NCBI GenBank assembly: GCA_961205875.1
Contig: OY540812.1
Span: 15,624,001-15,688,000, forward strand
DNA: 64,000 bases
DNA from: Sialis fuliginosa
Taxonomy: Eukaryota; Arthropoda; Insecta; Megaloptera; Sialidae
Reading direction: 5' to 3'
Made by a program: the position numbers and the translations under genes. Shown piece after piece: positions 1-10,653 of this stretch; position 1 is the first letter of the stretch, and every line of letters starts with the position of its first letter. The notes below the pieces were generated by a model. It did no database searches, was not told where the DNA came from, and saw nothing but the letters and a program-made list of their open reading frames with translations.

Positions 1-576
1 TAAATATATATTTATGAAGTATGTATGGCTTTTGGTTTAATCGATACTGTCTTTATATTAAAATTATCCACCGAATTATATATGTAAATTTTATTAAATG
101 GAGAGCTTTTGATGTTTTCAATTTCATGTAATATATACAATATCAAACATCGTTTAAAATTATACTTTGTGTATTAAATGTCAAACAAATATATGTATAT
201 AAATAAATTTATACTATAAAGGCAAAATTTTTTATTGTATTGAATAAATATAACAAATGACTAACAAGAATTTTAATTTAATTGCCATTTTGAATTCGTG
301 TTGTATGTAATATTTTGTAAACTAGCATCTTCATAGCAGTATTATTGCTTATACATACATGAAATGTAGGTACAGTATAATAAATTGTAGTAATTATGAA
401 AAAACTCAAATTCGAAATTTCAACGGAATTATGTTTTGAAGGTCTCTGGTTACAACCATTATTTAATGATGTAGTGTTTCTGTTAACGTTCTACAACTAA
501 AATGGTGAAACTTACAAAAATGAAATACTAAACTTATGATTACGATACTGTAGATGTGCATATCCTATTTTAGCTT
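1..576. other. AT-rich DNA, no gene seen
   Basis: No coding frame with recognisable protein content, no RNA gene and no clear repeat boundary. Base composition is strongly A+T. Confidence 0.6.
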
Positions 577-720
577 TACTAAACCGGAAACGGATGTTTA
601 CTCTTGCCAATTTTTGAATTGATCTATTTTCAATTAAAACGGAAGATACGTAATAGAAAAAATGTTTGAAATAAGTTGTAGAGAATATTATTATCTAAAT
701 TTATTTTCGACAAAACGAAC
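577..720 (+). repeat. dispersed repeat, copy 1 (partner at 29.6 kb)
   Basis: A stretch beginning with AAACCGGAAACGGATGTTTA is closely matched at about 29611, followed in both by a CAATTTTT(G/T)AATT tract, an AAAACGG/AAACGG block, an ATGTTTGAAA-like block and TATTATTAT. The similarity fades over about 140 bases. No termini are visible, so the family is unknown. Confidence 0.5.
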
Positions 721-1426
721 CATTTTCGATATAATGATGTATAAAATAGTCTTGTGTTGGCACAGCAGTTGATTATGTCAAGACTGGTGAGTTTTTTATG
801 AAAAAATATTTTTACTTTAAAACATAATTTTTAAAAGCATATTTAAAAATATATATATAAGTACATATTTTTATTTTAAGTTGCAATCATATGATTCAGT
901 TATACAAATTATCCATTACAAACGGACAAATCAATTACTGATAAATGTAAAAAAAAGCACTAAAATGGTAGCACGTCTATGGCTTTAATTAAATTAATTC
1001 AATAATACTACAGTTTGGTATTCAGTAAGTTTTATTCTTTGTAAACAAACGTTCAGTTAAATTACGAAACACAAAAAAGGCAACAGTACATCAATTTCAG
1101 CCACCGACAGTTTCGGTAAAATGTTAAATCATGTAATTTGAAAACAACCACTTAAAAAACGTGTAAAATGTAGAGTGGCAATTTGTTCCCGCGTCAATCA
1201 CTCCTGACATTCTCTAAACTAAAAAAAAGTAAACGTTATCAAGGAAGCGTTGTGTGTGCTATTGACAGGCTATGCTAGAATCAAGTTCTTGCACAACTTC
1301 AGGAAGAAACTTTGAAGAAATGCGAGCATAATGCGCATCACGTCAGTATCTGCAGAATGTTCTCTCAACTACTACATAACAAAAATAGATTAGAAAAGTA
1401 AGTATGGAACTTGTTAAACATCGTCA
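721..1426. other. AT-rich DNA, no gene seen
   Basis: No recognisable coding or structural feature. The part from about 1180 to 1370 is slightly less A+T-rich but holds no convincing frame. Confidence 0.5.
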
Positions 1427-1459
1427 CGCACACATACACACACACAAACACACACACAA
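1427..1459. repeat. (AC)n microsatellite
   Basis: Interrupted CA/AC dinucleotide run, CACACATACACACACACAAA and onward. Confidence 0.85.
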
Positions 1460-1646
1460 TCGAAATTTTCAATCATTTTAACTATAATCAAGTGATTATC
1501 ATGTTGACTGAAGTGAATAAGCTATAATATCAGTATAAAAATAGAAAAATTCGGACAAGACATACACGGGTATATGCCATAAAGGCGTTTTTCCACCGAT
1601 GTCGGTGTGTGCGACGACACCGGTTGCAATGTAATAAAAGCAGAAC

Positions 1647-1704
1647 TTTTCTACGTAGACCGGCCCTGCACCAGCAAACTAGCCGGGCCGATCTACGTGG
1701 AAAA
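1647..1704. repeat. GC-rich imperfect hairpin
   Basis: The left arm reads TTTTCTACGTAGACCGGCCC and the right arm GGGCCGATCTACGTGGAAAA, with a loop of about 18 bases. The core pairs are ACGTAGA with TCTACGT and GGCCC with GGGCC. Just upstream, CCACCGATGTCGGTG is another small hairpin. The block stands out from its AT-rich surroundings and may be a MITE remnant. No target duplication was found. Confidence 0.5.
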
Positions 1705-1754
1705 AAATTATATATAATAAAATAAAATACTGAAAAAAATAAAAATAGGGTCAA

Positions 1755-2135
1755 ATACTACTGATTGATATCTACATTTTGACACCTCACACACCTTGGT
1801 ACACTTTTTTTTGGATTTGCTTTAACGCTCCCTGCAGGCGCCTTTTTTGATTTAGAAAACTATAAGAAAGACGGTCAAATTTTACTTGTAAGGTAATATA
1901 ATTATGCCTTGATATAAAAAAATGTTTTCCTAGCTTTAGCTCCATAACCCCTTCCCCCACCTGAATTTTTTTTAAATTTTTACATCTTTTACTAGAGGGC
2001 ACCATTTTACATATTCAATAAAAATTTCAAGTTTCTAGCTTATATAGTTTACGAGATATTTTGCTGTGATTGTAAAGGACACACGGATGGATGACAAAGT
2101 GAGATTAATAGGGTTTCTTCAGAACACTACAAAGT
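1755..2135 (+). repeat. probable dispersed repeat fragment
   Basis: The phrasing TTTCAAGTTTCTAGCTTATA, GTTTACGAGATATTTTGCTG and GGACACACGGATGGATGACA is typical of degenerate interspersed insect repeats, and it differs from the simple AT-rich flanks. No partner copy lies in this window and no ends were found, so the assignment rests on resemblance only. Confidence 0.3.
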
Positions 2136-2923
2136 AGAAATAAGGTTATAGAATAAATTAAGAGATGTATCACTTCAATTAAAATAAATATTAATAAATT
2201 GTGACTTATAATTGCTGTAAAATTCATAATTTAAAAAAGACAATAAGTATTTATTCATCAAACCGATTTTTTTGATGCAAGTTCTTTACTTTAAATATTT
2301 TTAAATCATTCATAAGATTATGTGTTTTATAGTTTTAAAAAGCTATCTTCGCAAAATAATACGTTTTTTATCCACCCGAGATGTATGTTTGATAAATGTA
2401 GTGTGCTGAAAACTTTTAAAGAATAAATACTCGTTAAATCAGCAAAATACGAACATAATATCAAAAATTACATATATGTAAAATGTAAATACACTATAAA
2501 GATAGTTTGTAATTGGTTATAAGTCGGCAATTATTATTATCCACAGATGGTGGAAGATTCGAAGCTGCACAAAGTCAGACAGAGCAACCGACGAGCGAGT
2601 TTCTTCAATGACTTGAAAGCAGGCTGCAAATTAATAGAAAACGCTTGAGCACTTTTTAAGTGAAACCAATTTAAAGTTTTCTGCGCAACGAGTTTTCACC
2701 CGTCGGTGTAAACATTACCAAGTCTAATGTCTACATAAACGGCAGTTCCAAAAATGTTGGTTATTAATATATATTTTATATCCTTAAATAAAAACCAAAT
2801 TGTTCTGTTAAGATTGGGTTATTGATAGTTGGATTAATGAGCAATTTATGTATGTATTTTTTTATACAATTACTATATAATTTATCAAATTTAATGGGGA
2901 CATGTCACATGTAAGTTGATACG
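2136..2923. other. AT-rich DNA with a mixed-composition patch
   Basis: No gene recognised. About 2540-2710 is less A+T-rich than its surroundings but has no convincing frame, repeat partner or promoter signature. Confidence 0.4.
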
Positions 2924-3057
2924 TAAAGGCCTATATACACCACCCAATTTGACGTCCAATCTGCATTGTATAGGCAAGTCGGAGGGGTTATATATAATAT
3001 ATATATATAAAACACTACTCACTATAACAGTGGTGTATACTGTATAGAAGCCGTAAA
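2924..3057. mobile_element. short MITE, diverged copy (TAAAGGCC ends)
   Basis: It starts TAAAGGCCTATATACACCAC, and CCAATTTGACGTCCAATCTG follows. The right end (GTGGTGTATACTGTATAGAA) is degraded. A better preserved copy sits at 51515-51690 with the same left end and an inverted GGTGGTGTATAAAGGCCTTTA right end. Both copies carry AAAAACACTACT in the middle. No transposase is present, and the superfamily is not determined. Confidence 0.6.
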
Positions 3058-3151
3058 TCGGGAGCTAAAGGTAGGTTTCTGAAAATAATTTTGAACTGAA
3101 AATTCAAATCAGTATCTTTAAAAAGAACTGATTTTTTGCATTAATATATAT

Positions 3152-3901
3152 GTTACCGGCAATGTATGAAATACGGCATTCTATAGAATTCCTAGGTATT
3201 CTATAGAATGCCTAAAATCACCAGGCAATGTATGAAATGAATTTAATTATATACATTTCCTAGGCATTCTATAGAATACCTAATTGATAGCCGGCAATGT
3301 ATGAAATATAAACATAAATAGGGTGATCTCACTTAATACGTACCCGGGCAAATATTTGACTGAATTGATTATATAATATTTAAAGTTCCAATATTGTTTC
3401 TGTGAAATTGTTATTTTAACAGTAAGGGCCTTAAATCTAACTTAATAGACGTCTGGACTAATATGTTATTGAATTTTTAAATAATATCCAAGGTTTTTAT
3501 TTTTTATTTTAATAATTTTATATCATACTTGATATGCGTCTGAACTAATATTTTATTTTATTTATTATAATAAATATCAAATGTTATACTATTATTTATG
3601 TGGTTTTGTTATTTTAACAATGAAAGACCTAGATCTTACATAATATGAATTTGGACTTTTTAAAATTAATTAAATAATACCTATCTGTTTTATTAATATC
3701 ATTTTGTCTTTTATTTCATACATTTCCTAATATTATCTTGGCATTCTATAGAATTCCTAGGGATTCTATAGAATGCCTAGGGAAAGTATATAATAAATTT
3801 CTATTAAACAAATATTTCATACTTTGCCTGAAATCGTCAGGCATTCTATAGAATTCCTAGGAATTCTATAGAATGCCTGAATTACATACATTGCCGGTAA
3901 C
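3152..3901. mobile_element. palindrome-studded inverted-repeat element, copy 1
   Basis: The element starts GTTACCGGCAATGTATG and ends with its inverse CATACATTGCCGGTAAC. Inside, a motif A (CCGGCAATGTATGAAAT or close variants) alternates with CTATAG palindromes. The left side reads A 3156-3172, palindrome 3175-3212, A 3221-3238, half-palindrome 3259-3281, A 3291-3307. The right side carries A in inverse orientation at 3713-3727, 3814-3828 and 3881-3897, with palindromes at 3740-3777 and 3838-3879. The middle is AT-rich and non-coding. A second copy lies at 23626-24454. It is presumably a non-autonomous DNA transposon, but I could not match it to a known superfamily or fix a target duplication (TA is possible). 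Confidence 0.75.
3838..3879. repeat. 42-bp perfect palindrome inside the element
   Basis: Each 21-base half begins CAGGCATTCTATAGAATTCC, and the centre is CCTAGG. The two halves are exact reverse complements with no loop. Each half also contains the 12-base palindrome ATTCTATAGAAT. The equivalent site in copy 2 is 24391-24432. Confidence 0.9.
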
Positions 3902-4581
3902 ATATACACCGTATGATGAAAAAAGATTTTATAAAATAAAACTTAATGAAAATTGTATATTATAAATAATAATAGAAAACAATAAATTTCAAATTGAAAG
4001 TAACTTTTAGATTAATCTATCAATTCAAAGTAATCCAGAAAAAGAGTAGATAAACTGAAGTAAAAGAAAAAATTTAAAACACGATACTCACTAGAAGAAA
4101 AACACATGTAAAAGTTTATAAATTACGACTTTCTTAGGTAGTAAAACTGAATTTAACTTTATTTTGAATTAAAAACAGATTAGATGAAAAATTTGCAGTA
4201 TAGAAGATATAGTAGACGTTAATAGTGAAATATTTGTTCTGGATACTATTTTTCAAACCATCTTGGTTTTATCAGCTATAATATAAAACGAAATCGTAAT
4301 AAAAAGAAACAAAAGCAGATGCACATCTTATTTGGAAAAGCTGCACGATTTATATCTTAGTTACTCTTTTAATGTTTTAAAGAAAATAAAGAAAGTTGAT
4401 TGCAGCATAACAGACATTTCTTGTTACAATTTTTCATAAGTTAAAATAGTAATTTAAAATTCTAAAGAAACTTTTTTAAATAAAAATTATCTTACTTTTA
4501 CTAGTTACTCGTCTTAAAAGATAATTAGTTTTATTCCAACCTAAATTAAGAATATATTAAAATATTATACTTATGATATTA
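3902..4581. other. AT-rich DNA, no gene seen
   Basis: Strongly A+T-rich and without recognisable coding frames, repeats or RNA genes. Confidence 0.6.
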
Positions 4582-4589
4582 CAATAGAC

Positions 4590-5572
4590 CAGGGCTGGCC
4601 AACCTGCGGCCCGCGGGCACATTCGAACTAATTATATTTTATAACGTTTTTTTAAGTATCGGGATTATCGGGATATTTAGAATGCCTGAAACTGGTTTTA
4701 TTTACCCATTATTTTTTTTTATAACATTTAAGATATTGTTTTATTTATGTACCTACTTAATATAACTTAACTAAAAGTTTTAATTGTTAAAACTATTTTT
4801 ATAATAAAAAATAAGAATTTTAAGTATTATTGATCGAATGAGACCAATTACAATCTTTAATCTCTGACAGGGAACGAAATATTAAATTTTTCATTTTACG
4901 CCGTTTATTTTTTAGACGGGAGGTTTTTTGCTGCGCGGTTTTTAGCCGTTCGCGCACATTTTTTGTTTCCGCTAACTATTACAACTTGTACACATGTATT
5001 CAATTCCGAAAAGTGGCTGTTTCACCTATGAAATGCGACTGGTTGCGTTTTTAAAATTGCGTGGCGATAAACCTCGACTCCTATACGCGATATGGGGTAG
5101 TTTTTATTTTATTTTACACCTCCCATGTTTTTTTCTTGTCAAATATCAAACGAGACCAATTACAACCCTTCATCTGTGACGGGAGATGAAATATTGAAGG
5201 TTCAAAATCCTATGATAATTTGTTTACTAATATATTTAAGAGTTGAGGGACGGAAGGTTAAAAATCTTATTATAATTCTATTGGCGACTTTATAATATGT
5301 ATTTCTGTACGATTATTAGTTCCGGGGATACAAGTTTTCCAAAGGAGACATATTTTCTTTGCATTTATTGCTCCCGAGATTACCAGATATATAAGGCGTT
5401 CTACTTTAAAAGTGTGACTACAAAAAGAGTTCAATAAGTACGAAATTCGTTGTAAAGCCAGATATCGTACTTATTGTGAGAAAAAAAATTAGAATTGTTA
5501 TTTATGCGCGGCCCTCGAAAAATTTTAGATCATTAATGCGGCCCGTGAAGCAATTTGGATTAACTAAGCCTG
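4590..5572 (+). mobile_element. non-autonomous hAT-like element
   Basis: The left end CAGGGCTGGCCAACCTGCGG, followed by CCCGCGGGC, is the classic hAT/Charlie-type terminus. The right end is degraded (GCGGCCCGTGAAGC ... TAAGCCTG). Candidate 8-bp target duplications are CAATAGAC (4582-4589) and TTATAGAC (5573-5580), matching at 6 of 8 positions. The block GAGACCAATTACAA(T/C) ... GAAATATT occurs twice (about 4840 and 5152), an internal duplication. No transposase frame remains. The GC-rich ends against an AT-rich interior fit an old internally derived MITE. Confidence 0.6.
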
Positions 5573-5580
5573 TTATAGAC

Positions 5581-6379
5581 CATAAGTTTAATGTAGATAA
5601 TACTAATCTATAGTATCAAAATACATTGAAGTTTTATAATTATTTTATATGTAGTTTTACATATGAAGGAGACGTGACTATAATATCTCGATCGTAGAAA
5701 ATGGCTAGCTTATTTTGCTTAAGTAACTAGTCAAGTGCTGTTAAAAAGCGACACCATATTTTTAGTATCATTACCTATACAGTAAAAAAAAACACGTTCA
5801 GTGTGTTTATTTAACTAATTCAATGCCCATTCCGCACTATTAACAGTATTACAGTTAAAGTTATCTCTTTTTCAATTTTGCTGATGTTAACGTTCGGGTA
5901 CACATCACATTTAATTCAAGAAGAAATGAGGTAGACTAAGAGAAAACTTTCTGATTGATTTGAAAAGTTTTTAGATAAATTATCCCCTTACGATTGTAAT
6001 GTAGTTGGAATGAATTAAAATGCATTAATGGTATCCACTTTATTTTTTAGAACTGTTTGAATTTTGTAATAATAACGGGTTAATTATGAATAGGTAATCT
6101 ATTTCTCTTGTCACTAATGCATCATTTCGTTAGTTTTCCTTTGAGATCTTATTTGATTAGTGATAATTAAAACTTAAGAGAATACATACATAAATTAATG
6201 AGCAACTGAAAATTTTATTAACTTTAAATTTAGAAAATAAGGCAAATTTATGTAAAAATTTAATTAAATATTCCAAACTAAAAAGTGAAAAATTTAGAAA
6301 AACAATTTAATTAAATTTAACAACTATGAAAAATGACACTTTTCAATTTTAAATAATAAACAAATTAACTGTCTAAACG
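5581..6379. other. AT-rich DNA, no gene seen
   Basis: No recognisable gene or repeat. Confidence 0.6.
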
Positions 6380-6500
6380 TCAAAAAATTTATTGAAGAAT
6401 AAGTATCGCAAAGCTTTCGATTCACAGAATCATCGTCAGGCTATTAAGAAAGAACAAAATGTGAAAACGATGTCGTTATCTCAACAATATTCATGTGACT
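6372..6500 (+). repeat. dispersed repeat, copy 1 (partner at 33.65 kb)
   Basis: Matching blocks with about 33650-33790 are TGTCTAAACGTCAAAAAA, then an AAGTA..CGCAA block, CTTTCGATTCAC / TTTTCGATTAAC, AATC followed by CGTCA, and a later ATATTCAT. The order and spacing are the same and the copies are in the same orientation. The family is unknown. Confidence 0.5.
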
Positions 6501-7530
6501 TTTTTTCATTTCAATTTTAAATATTTTAGGTTAAATTTAGAGATAAGATAATTATAATAGTTTTAATATCTCAAAATATGTTGTTAGCCTTAATGCAAGT
6601 ATGTACGTTCAGCATAACATTGCACCAAGACATACTCTAATAGGTACTAATTTCATTAAAGAAACTAAAAAGCATTCCGAAGAAGAAAATAAAGAATGCA
6701 TAACATTATTTACTTTGAGTTTTGTCATTTAATGAAGTAATCCGATGTATAACATTCTTTAATTTACTCTACTTTGATACACTATTGTAACAAACTAACG
6801 AAATAACTATTCAAAAAAGTTATCTGTTTTGTGAGTACAGACAGTTAAGACCATTAAATTAAAAAGCAAATAGAGTATGTTAACAAAGGATTTCAGTAAA
6901 AAGTCGTAGTTAGTATGTAAATACGTAGAAGTACTCGTATGTTTGTTCTAACAAAGTTAATAGTAAAATTTAGTACAAACGTAGAAACAAACAAAATGTC
7001 TTTTTATTTTACTATTATTGAATTTATTTTATGCTATAGGTTTTTGAAAATTTAATGTAGATGATATAAAATCAATCACTGAATTATATTTCCCAGTTGA
7101 GGGGTTAAGCCCGATGGTCAATAACTTTTCATTATATAAAATAAAATTAAATAAAAAATCATATTATAACACTTTGTTCTTGTTAATTTGATAATTAGGA
7201 CAAATATAATTATCTTATGTACCATTTTTATAACATGTACATTATTGTACATGAGTTTATAATATTACTGTATCTTGTAAAAATTGAAAGATTCAACCAA
7301 ATCCAAAGTGACCTACCTCAACACAATGTCCCTTATATCCCGGTCTCCATGTTCGTCAAAACATGCTATGATCGATCAATCAGCATCTTCCCAATTCTTT
7401 CGCGTCAATTCTCTAATAGAACATTAAGGTGTGCATAACAATTAAAATTCCATTATTTTTTACCTATTGCAAATTCATGAAGAAACATATTTGAACATAT
7501 TAGGTATCTGTTATAAATGTATAATAATTA
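6501..7530. other. AT-rich DNA, no gene seen
   Basis: Short open frames here (for example 7217-7438) have no recognisable protein content. Confidence 0.5.
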
Positions 7531-7746
7531 CTATATTATGAAGTATGGGCTTCAGAAGTTGTCTGCCACCGTAAAGGACAGAATCGCTTATAACAGATTC
7601 GAAAATATTAAGACAAACATCATCGGTTATCTTTTTATAGGGTGGAGTTTATATAATTACATCATTTTAAATAAAAACGCAAATAAACTTTCATTTCATT
7701 AATTAATTTTGTATCAAGTTTAACATAATCTATATACAATAATATA

Positions 7747-9366
7747 CACTACCGCTCAAAAGTTTCTGGGCAGTGATAATTTTTGATGAAAATAGTTATA
7801 AAACTGAAATTATTTTAAAACTATTGAACTTTTTTGATTATATAAAGTGTATTAAGGATATATTAATGAAATAAAACAGTTTTAGCAATATATTTTTTAT
7901 TTCAAAATCAATAAAGCTTATACATGTCTTTCATCGAAAAAACCACCTTTTACTTTTACAATTTTCTCAGTTATTCTCGGCATTCGTTCTATTAATTTTT
8001 GGATGGTTTCTGGTTTTATATTCTTCCAGGCTTCTTGTAAAATGTTCCAGAGATGATCCTTTGATGTAGGACAGTGTTTTCTTACCTCCCGATCCAATTC
8101 ATCCCAAAGGAGCTCTATAGGGTTAAGATCAGGTGATTGAGCCGGCCAATCCATATTTTTGAGCGTGCCGTCATCTTCCTTTTCAGCAAGGTAACTCCTA
8201 CAGAGCTTAGAAGCATGTTTTGGGTCGTTATCCTGCATGAATATAAACCCAGGACCAATTAACCGCAATCCTGAAGGAACAGCATTCTCTATAATATTTG
8301 TTTATAGTCCTCTTTCTTCATAATTCCATCTATTCGAATGAGATCTCCAACTCCCGCAGAAGAAAAACACCCCCAGACCATAACAGACCCCCCACCATGC
8401 TTCACAGTTGGCACTACACAAGCAGGAATCATGTTTTCTTTTTCCGTTCGTCTCACGTAAACGCGTCTTTTTTGCCCGAACACTTCAAACTTAGATTCGT
8501 CTGTCCATAGTACATTTCCCCAGTCCTCAACTGTGAAATTCTGGTGATCTTGTCCCCACTTCATCCTTTTAATTTTATTTTGATGTCGTAGTAATGGTTT
8601 TTTTACCGCAATTCGTCCTTTTAGGTTCCACTTGTAAAGCCGTCTTTTTACTGTTGATACAGAAACACCTTTAGTATGAGAATTGTTGAATGCAGCGCGT
8701 ATTTGAGGTGCTGTCAATCGTCGATTTCTCTTGCATATTACTTTAATAGTCATATCCTCAGCGGCTGTCGTACATTTAGGCCTTCCACTTCGTTTTTTGG
8801 TCGTGTTAAGGCCTGTCGACCTAAACCGAACGATTGTGTCATGCACTGTCGACTTCGGTATTTTTCAGTAATATCTCGTTCTGAATATCCTTCAGCATGC
8901 AAAGTTATCACCGAAGATCGTTTTTCAACACTCAAATCCTTTGATTTTTCCATCACAAACGATTATTATAAGATTTTAGCACAATTATGATGTCCTTTCA
9001 GAAGTACAACAACAACTGAAGGAATAAGGGTTGTGGTCAGCTTTTATACCCCCTAAGCTATCAAATCTACCTGGTAGTGATTAATTTTATTCTCAAATCC
9101 TAAGTAATCCGAAATTGTTGTGAATCAGAGAAGATTAACTGTTAAAATGTACAAACGTTAAATTCGACGAAAAATGATATTTGGTGTATTTTTACCTGAA
9201 TTTCAGTAATCTTCAAAGAGGTTGCAAAAATAAATACCAAACATTAAATTTTAATAGTTCTGTGTAAGTACTGAACCATTAAAGTGTACTTATATAGTCA
9301 AAATAATTCAAAAAATCAAATAAAATATGATGTCTGTAAGTGCCCGGAAACTTTTGAGCGGTAGTG
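7747..9366 (-). mobile_element. Tc1-like transposon, DD38E type (Intruder-like)
   Basis: It is 1620 bp with 26-bp terminal inverted repeats CACTACCGCTCAAAAGTTTC(T/C)GGGCA (one mismatch), flanked by TA (7745-7746 and 9367-9368), the Tc1/mariner target. A single transposase reading runs on the minus strand and is broken by two frameshifts. The residue spacing in its catalytic core is D-38-E. DD38E Tc1 relatives have been described as the Intruder family, and placement there is by spacing only. It lies inside the Helitron, so it arrived later. Confidence 0.92.
7918..8956 (-). pseudogene. Tc1-like transposase, two frameshifts
   Basis: The start is MMEKSKDLSVEKRSS at 8956. The N-terminal helix-turn-helix (LHAEGYSERDITEK) is followed by a frame change at the A-run 8861-8865. 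The next frame carries the second HTH, the AT-hook-like SGRPK and the first catalytic Asp in LWTDESKFEVFG. A second 1-base shift near 8288-8295 leads to the frame ending at 7918, with the second Asp in MQDNDPKH and the Glu in PDLNPIELLWDEL, 38 residues apart. Tc1 and mariner usually show 34. Both lesions look like single-base losses. The intact protein would be about 340 residues, the usual Tc1 size. It cut and joined DNA at TA sites; this copy cannot encode a full enzyme. Confidence 0.93.
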
Positions 9367-10375
9367 TACATAATATGTATAATAACATGTCCTGACTGAC
9401 TGACTGATTCATCATCGCCCAGCTGAAACCCCTGGTCCTAGAAACGTGAAATTTTAAGGGTGTCTTCCTTTTATGACGTAACCACCCACTAAGAAAGGAT
9501 TTTTTGATAATCAACCCCTAAGGGGGTAAAAGAGGATGTAAAAGTTTGTATGGGAAAAAAATATTTTTTGGTCAGATTTACTTGAAACTTAAAATAAATA
9601 CTCTTCAATACAAACAATGAAACACGTATTTCAGCATTTTCCAAAATTAGGAGTGGGTAAGTTTGTAAAGGAAAAATATTTTTTGATCGGATTTACTTGA
9701 AACTTAAACTAAATACCCTACAATACAAACAATGAAACACGTATTTCCCAAAATTCAACCCCTAAAAGGTTGCAAGGGGGTGGAAAAATTTGTATCAGAA
9801 ATTTTTGTTTGTTTGTATTCACTCGAATGAAACATAGCACAAATAGTCTACAAGACAAATAACATTTTCGAAAATTCAACCCCTAAGAGATGAGGGGGGG
9901 GGGGGTTAACTTTTTTAAATTTTGATATATTTATCTACATAACTGTTTATGATATTAAGGTAAATTTGGACAAAATAATATTAAATTAAAATAAAAATTT
10001 CGACATTCAATTCTTACGATTTTGTATAATTAAGAAAAAAACAAATAAAAGAAAATTTTAATATTTCACTCCATGTCACGTATGGAGGGTTGTATTTAGT
10101 TTCAAATCCCACGCGAGCGAAGCCGCGGGTATCAGCTAGTTAAATAATAAAATTCGGAATATCAAATATTTATTACCACAAAATTTACTTCTACAATTTT
10201 CAATAGTTTACATAATAATTTAATCACACAAACGTAATATATGAGTATACTATAAACGAAGAGTACTTCTTTATCTAGCAAATGAGTTCCAAAAATCTGT
10301 CTTTGTTTGGTACATGGAGAAATTATTTAAATATTATAATAATCAAATGGGAGGAGCCTACTTAGTTTGTGATTT

Positions 10376-10649
10376 CACTGTACATATTCATTTTCAGGCA
10401 GCAAATTTCTGTTACGATAACTGAAATATGCCCGTAACGGGTATTTTATTTTAATTAAATAATATTTGCATCAAAAAATATTTTGAATACAGGAAAAAAT
10501 AGCGTATATTAATCTGCAAACACTAATATATGCACTATAATGTGTCAAAATCATCCAACTGTACAAATGCATCTATTGAAAGTGTTAATAATACAGACAT
10601 TACGTTACATCATGCACGGTTACATAAACGTGAATACTTTATGCTAATA
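10376..10649. other. AT-rich DNA flanking the gypsy element
   Basis: No feature recognised. It ends in the ATGT target site (10650-10653) of the LTR element. Confidence 0.6.
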
Positions 10650-10653
10650 ATGT

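Larger units (their letters stand above)
7729..10139 (+). mobile_element. non-autonomous Helitron carrying a nested Tc1-like element
   Basis: It starts TCTATATACAATAATA and ends CAGCTAG, set between host A (7728) and T (10140), the usual Helitron A|T target. The 3' end has a GC-rich hairpin at 10112-10127 (CGCG-A-GC, loop GAA, GCCGCG) about 9 bases before CTAG. The 5' part includes the TGACTGACTGACTGATTCAT tract seen in insect Helitron-like repeats. Without the nested element and its duplicated TA it is 789 bp, with no Rep/helicase coding. The inverted copy at 32.4-32.8 kb lacks it and confirms both boundaries. Confidence 0.85.
7533..10375. repeat. 430-bp dispersed repeat interrupted by Helitron + Tc1
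   Basis: Bases 7533-7728 and 10140-10375 together match, in inverted orientation, the continuous block 32398-32828. Shared landmarks are CAGAAGTTGTCTGCCACC, ACAGAATCGCTTA(T/C)AACAGAT, AAATTCGGAATAT, TACTTCTTTATCTAGCAAAT and TGGTACATGGAGAAATTATT. All of the extra DNA between the two halves is accounted for by the Helitron and the Tc1-like element nested in it. Confidence 0.85.

Noticed and set aside
8298-8990. Plus-strand open frames of 70 and 104 codons over the Tc1 element
   Set aside because: They are antisense shadows of the transposase reading, which has all the family motifs on the minus strand.
9890-9910. G12 run within the Helitron taken as a polypurine tract
   Set aside because: There is no adjacent LTR terminus. 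It is a homopolymer inside Helitron sequence that itself has A|TC and CTAG|T borders.
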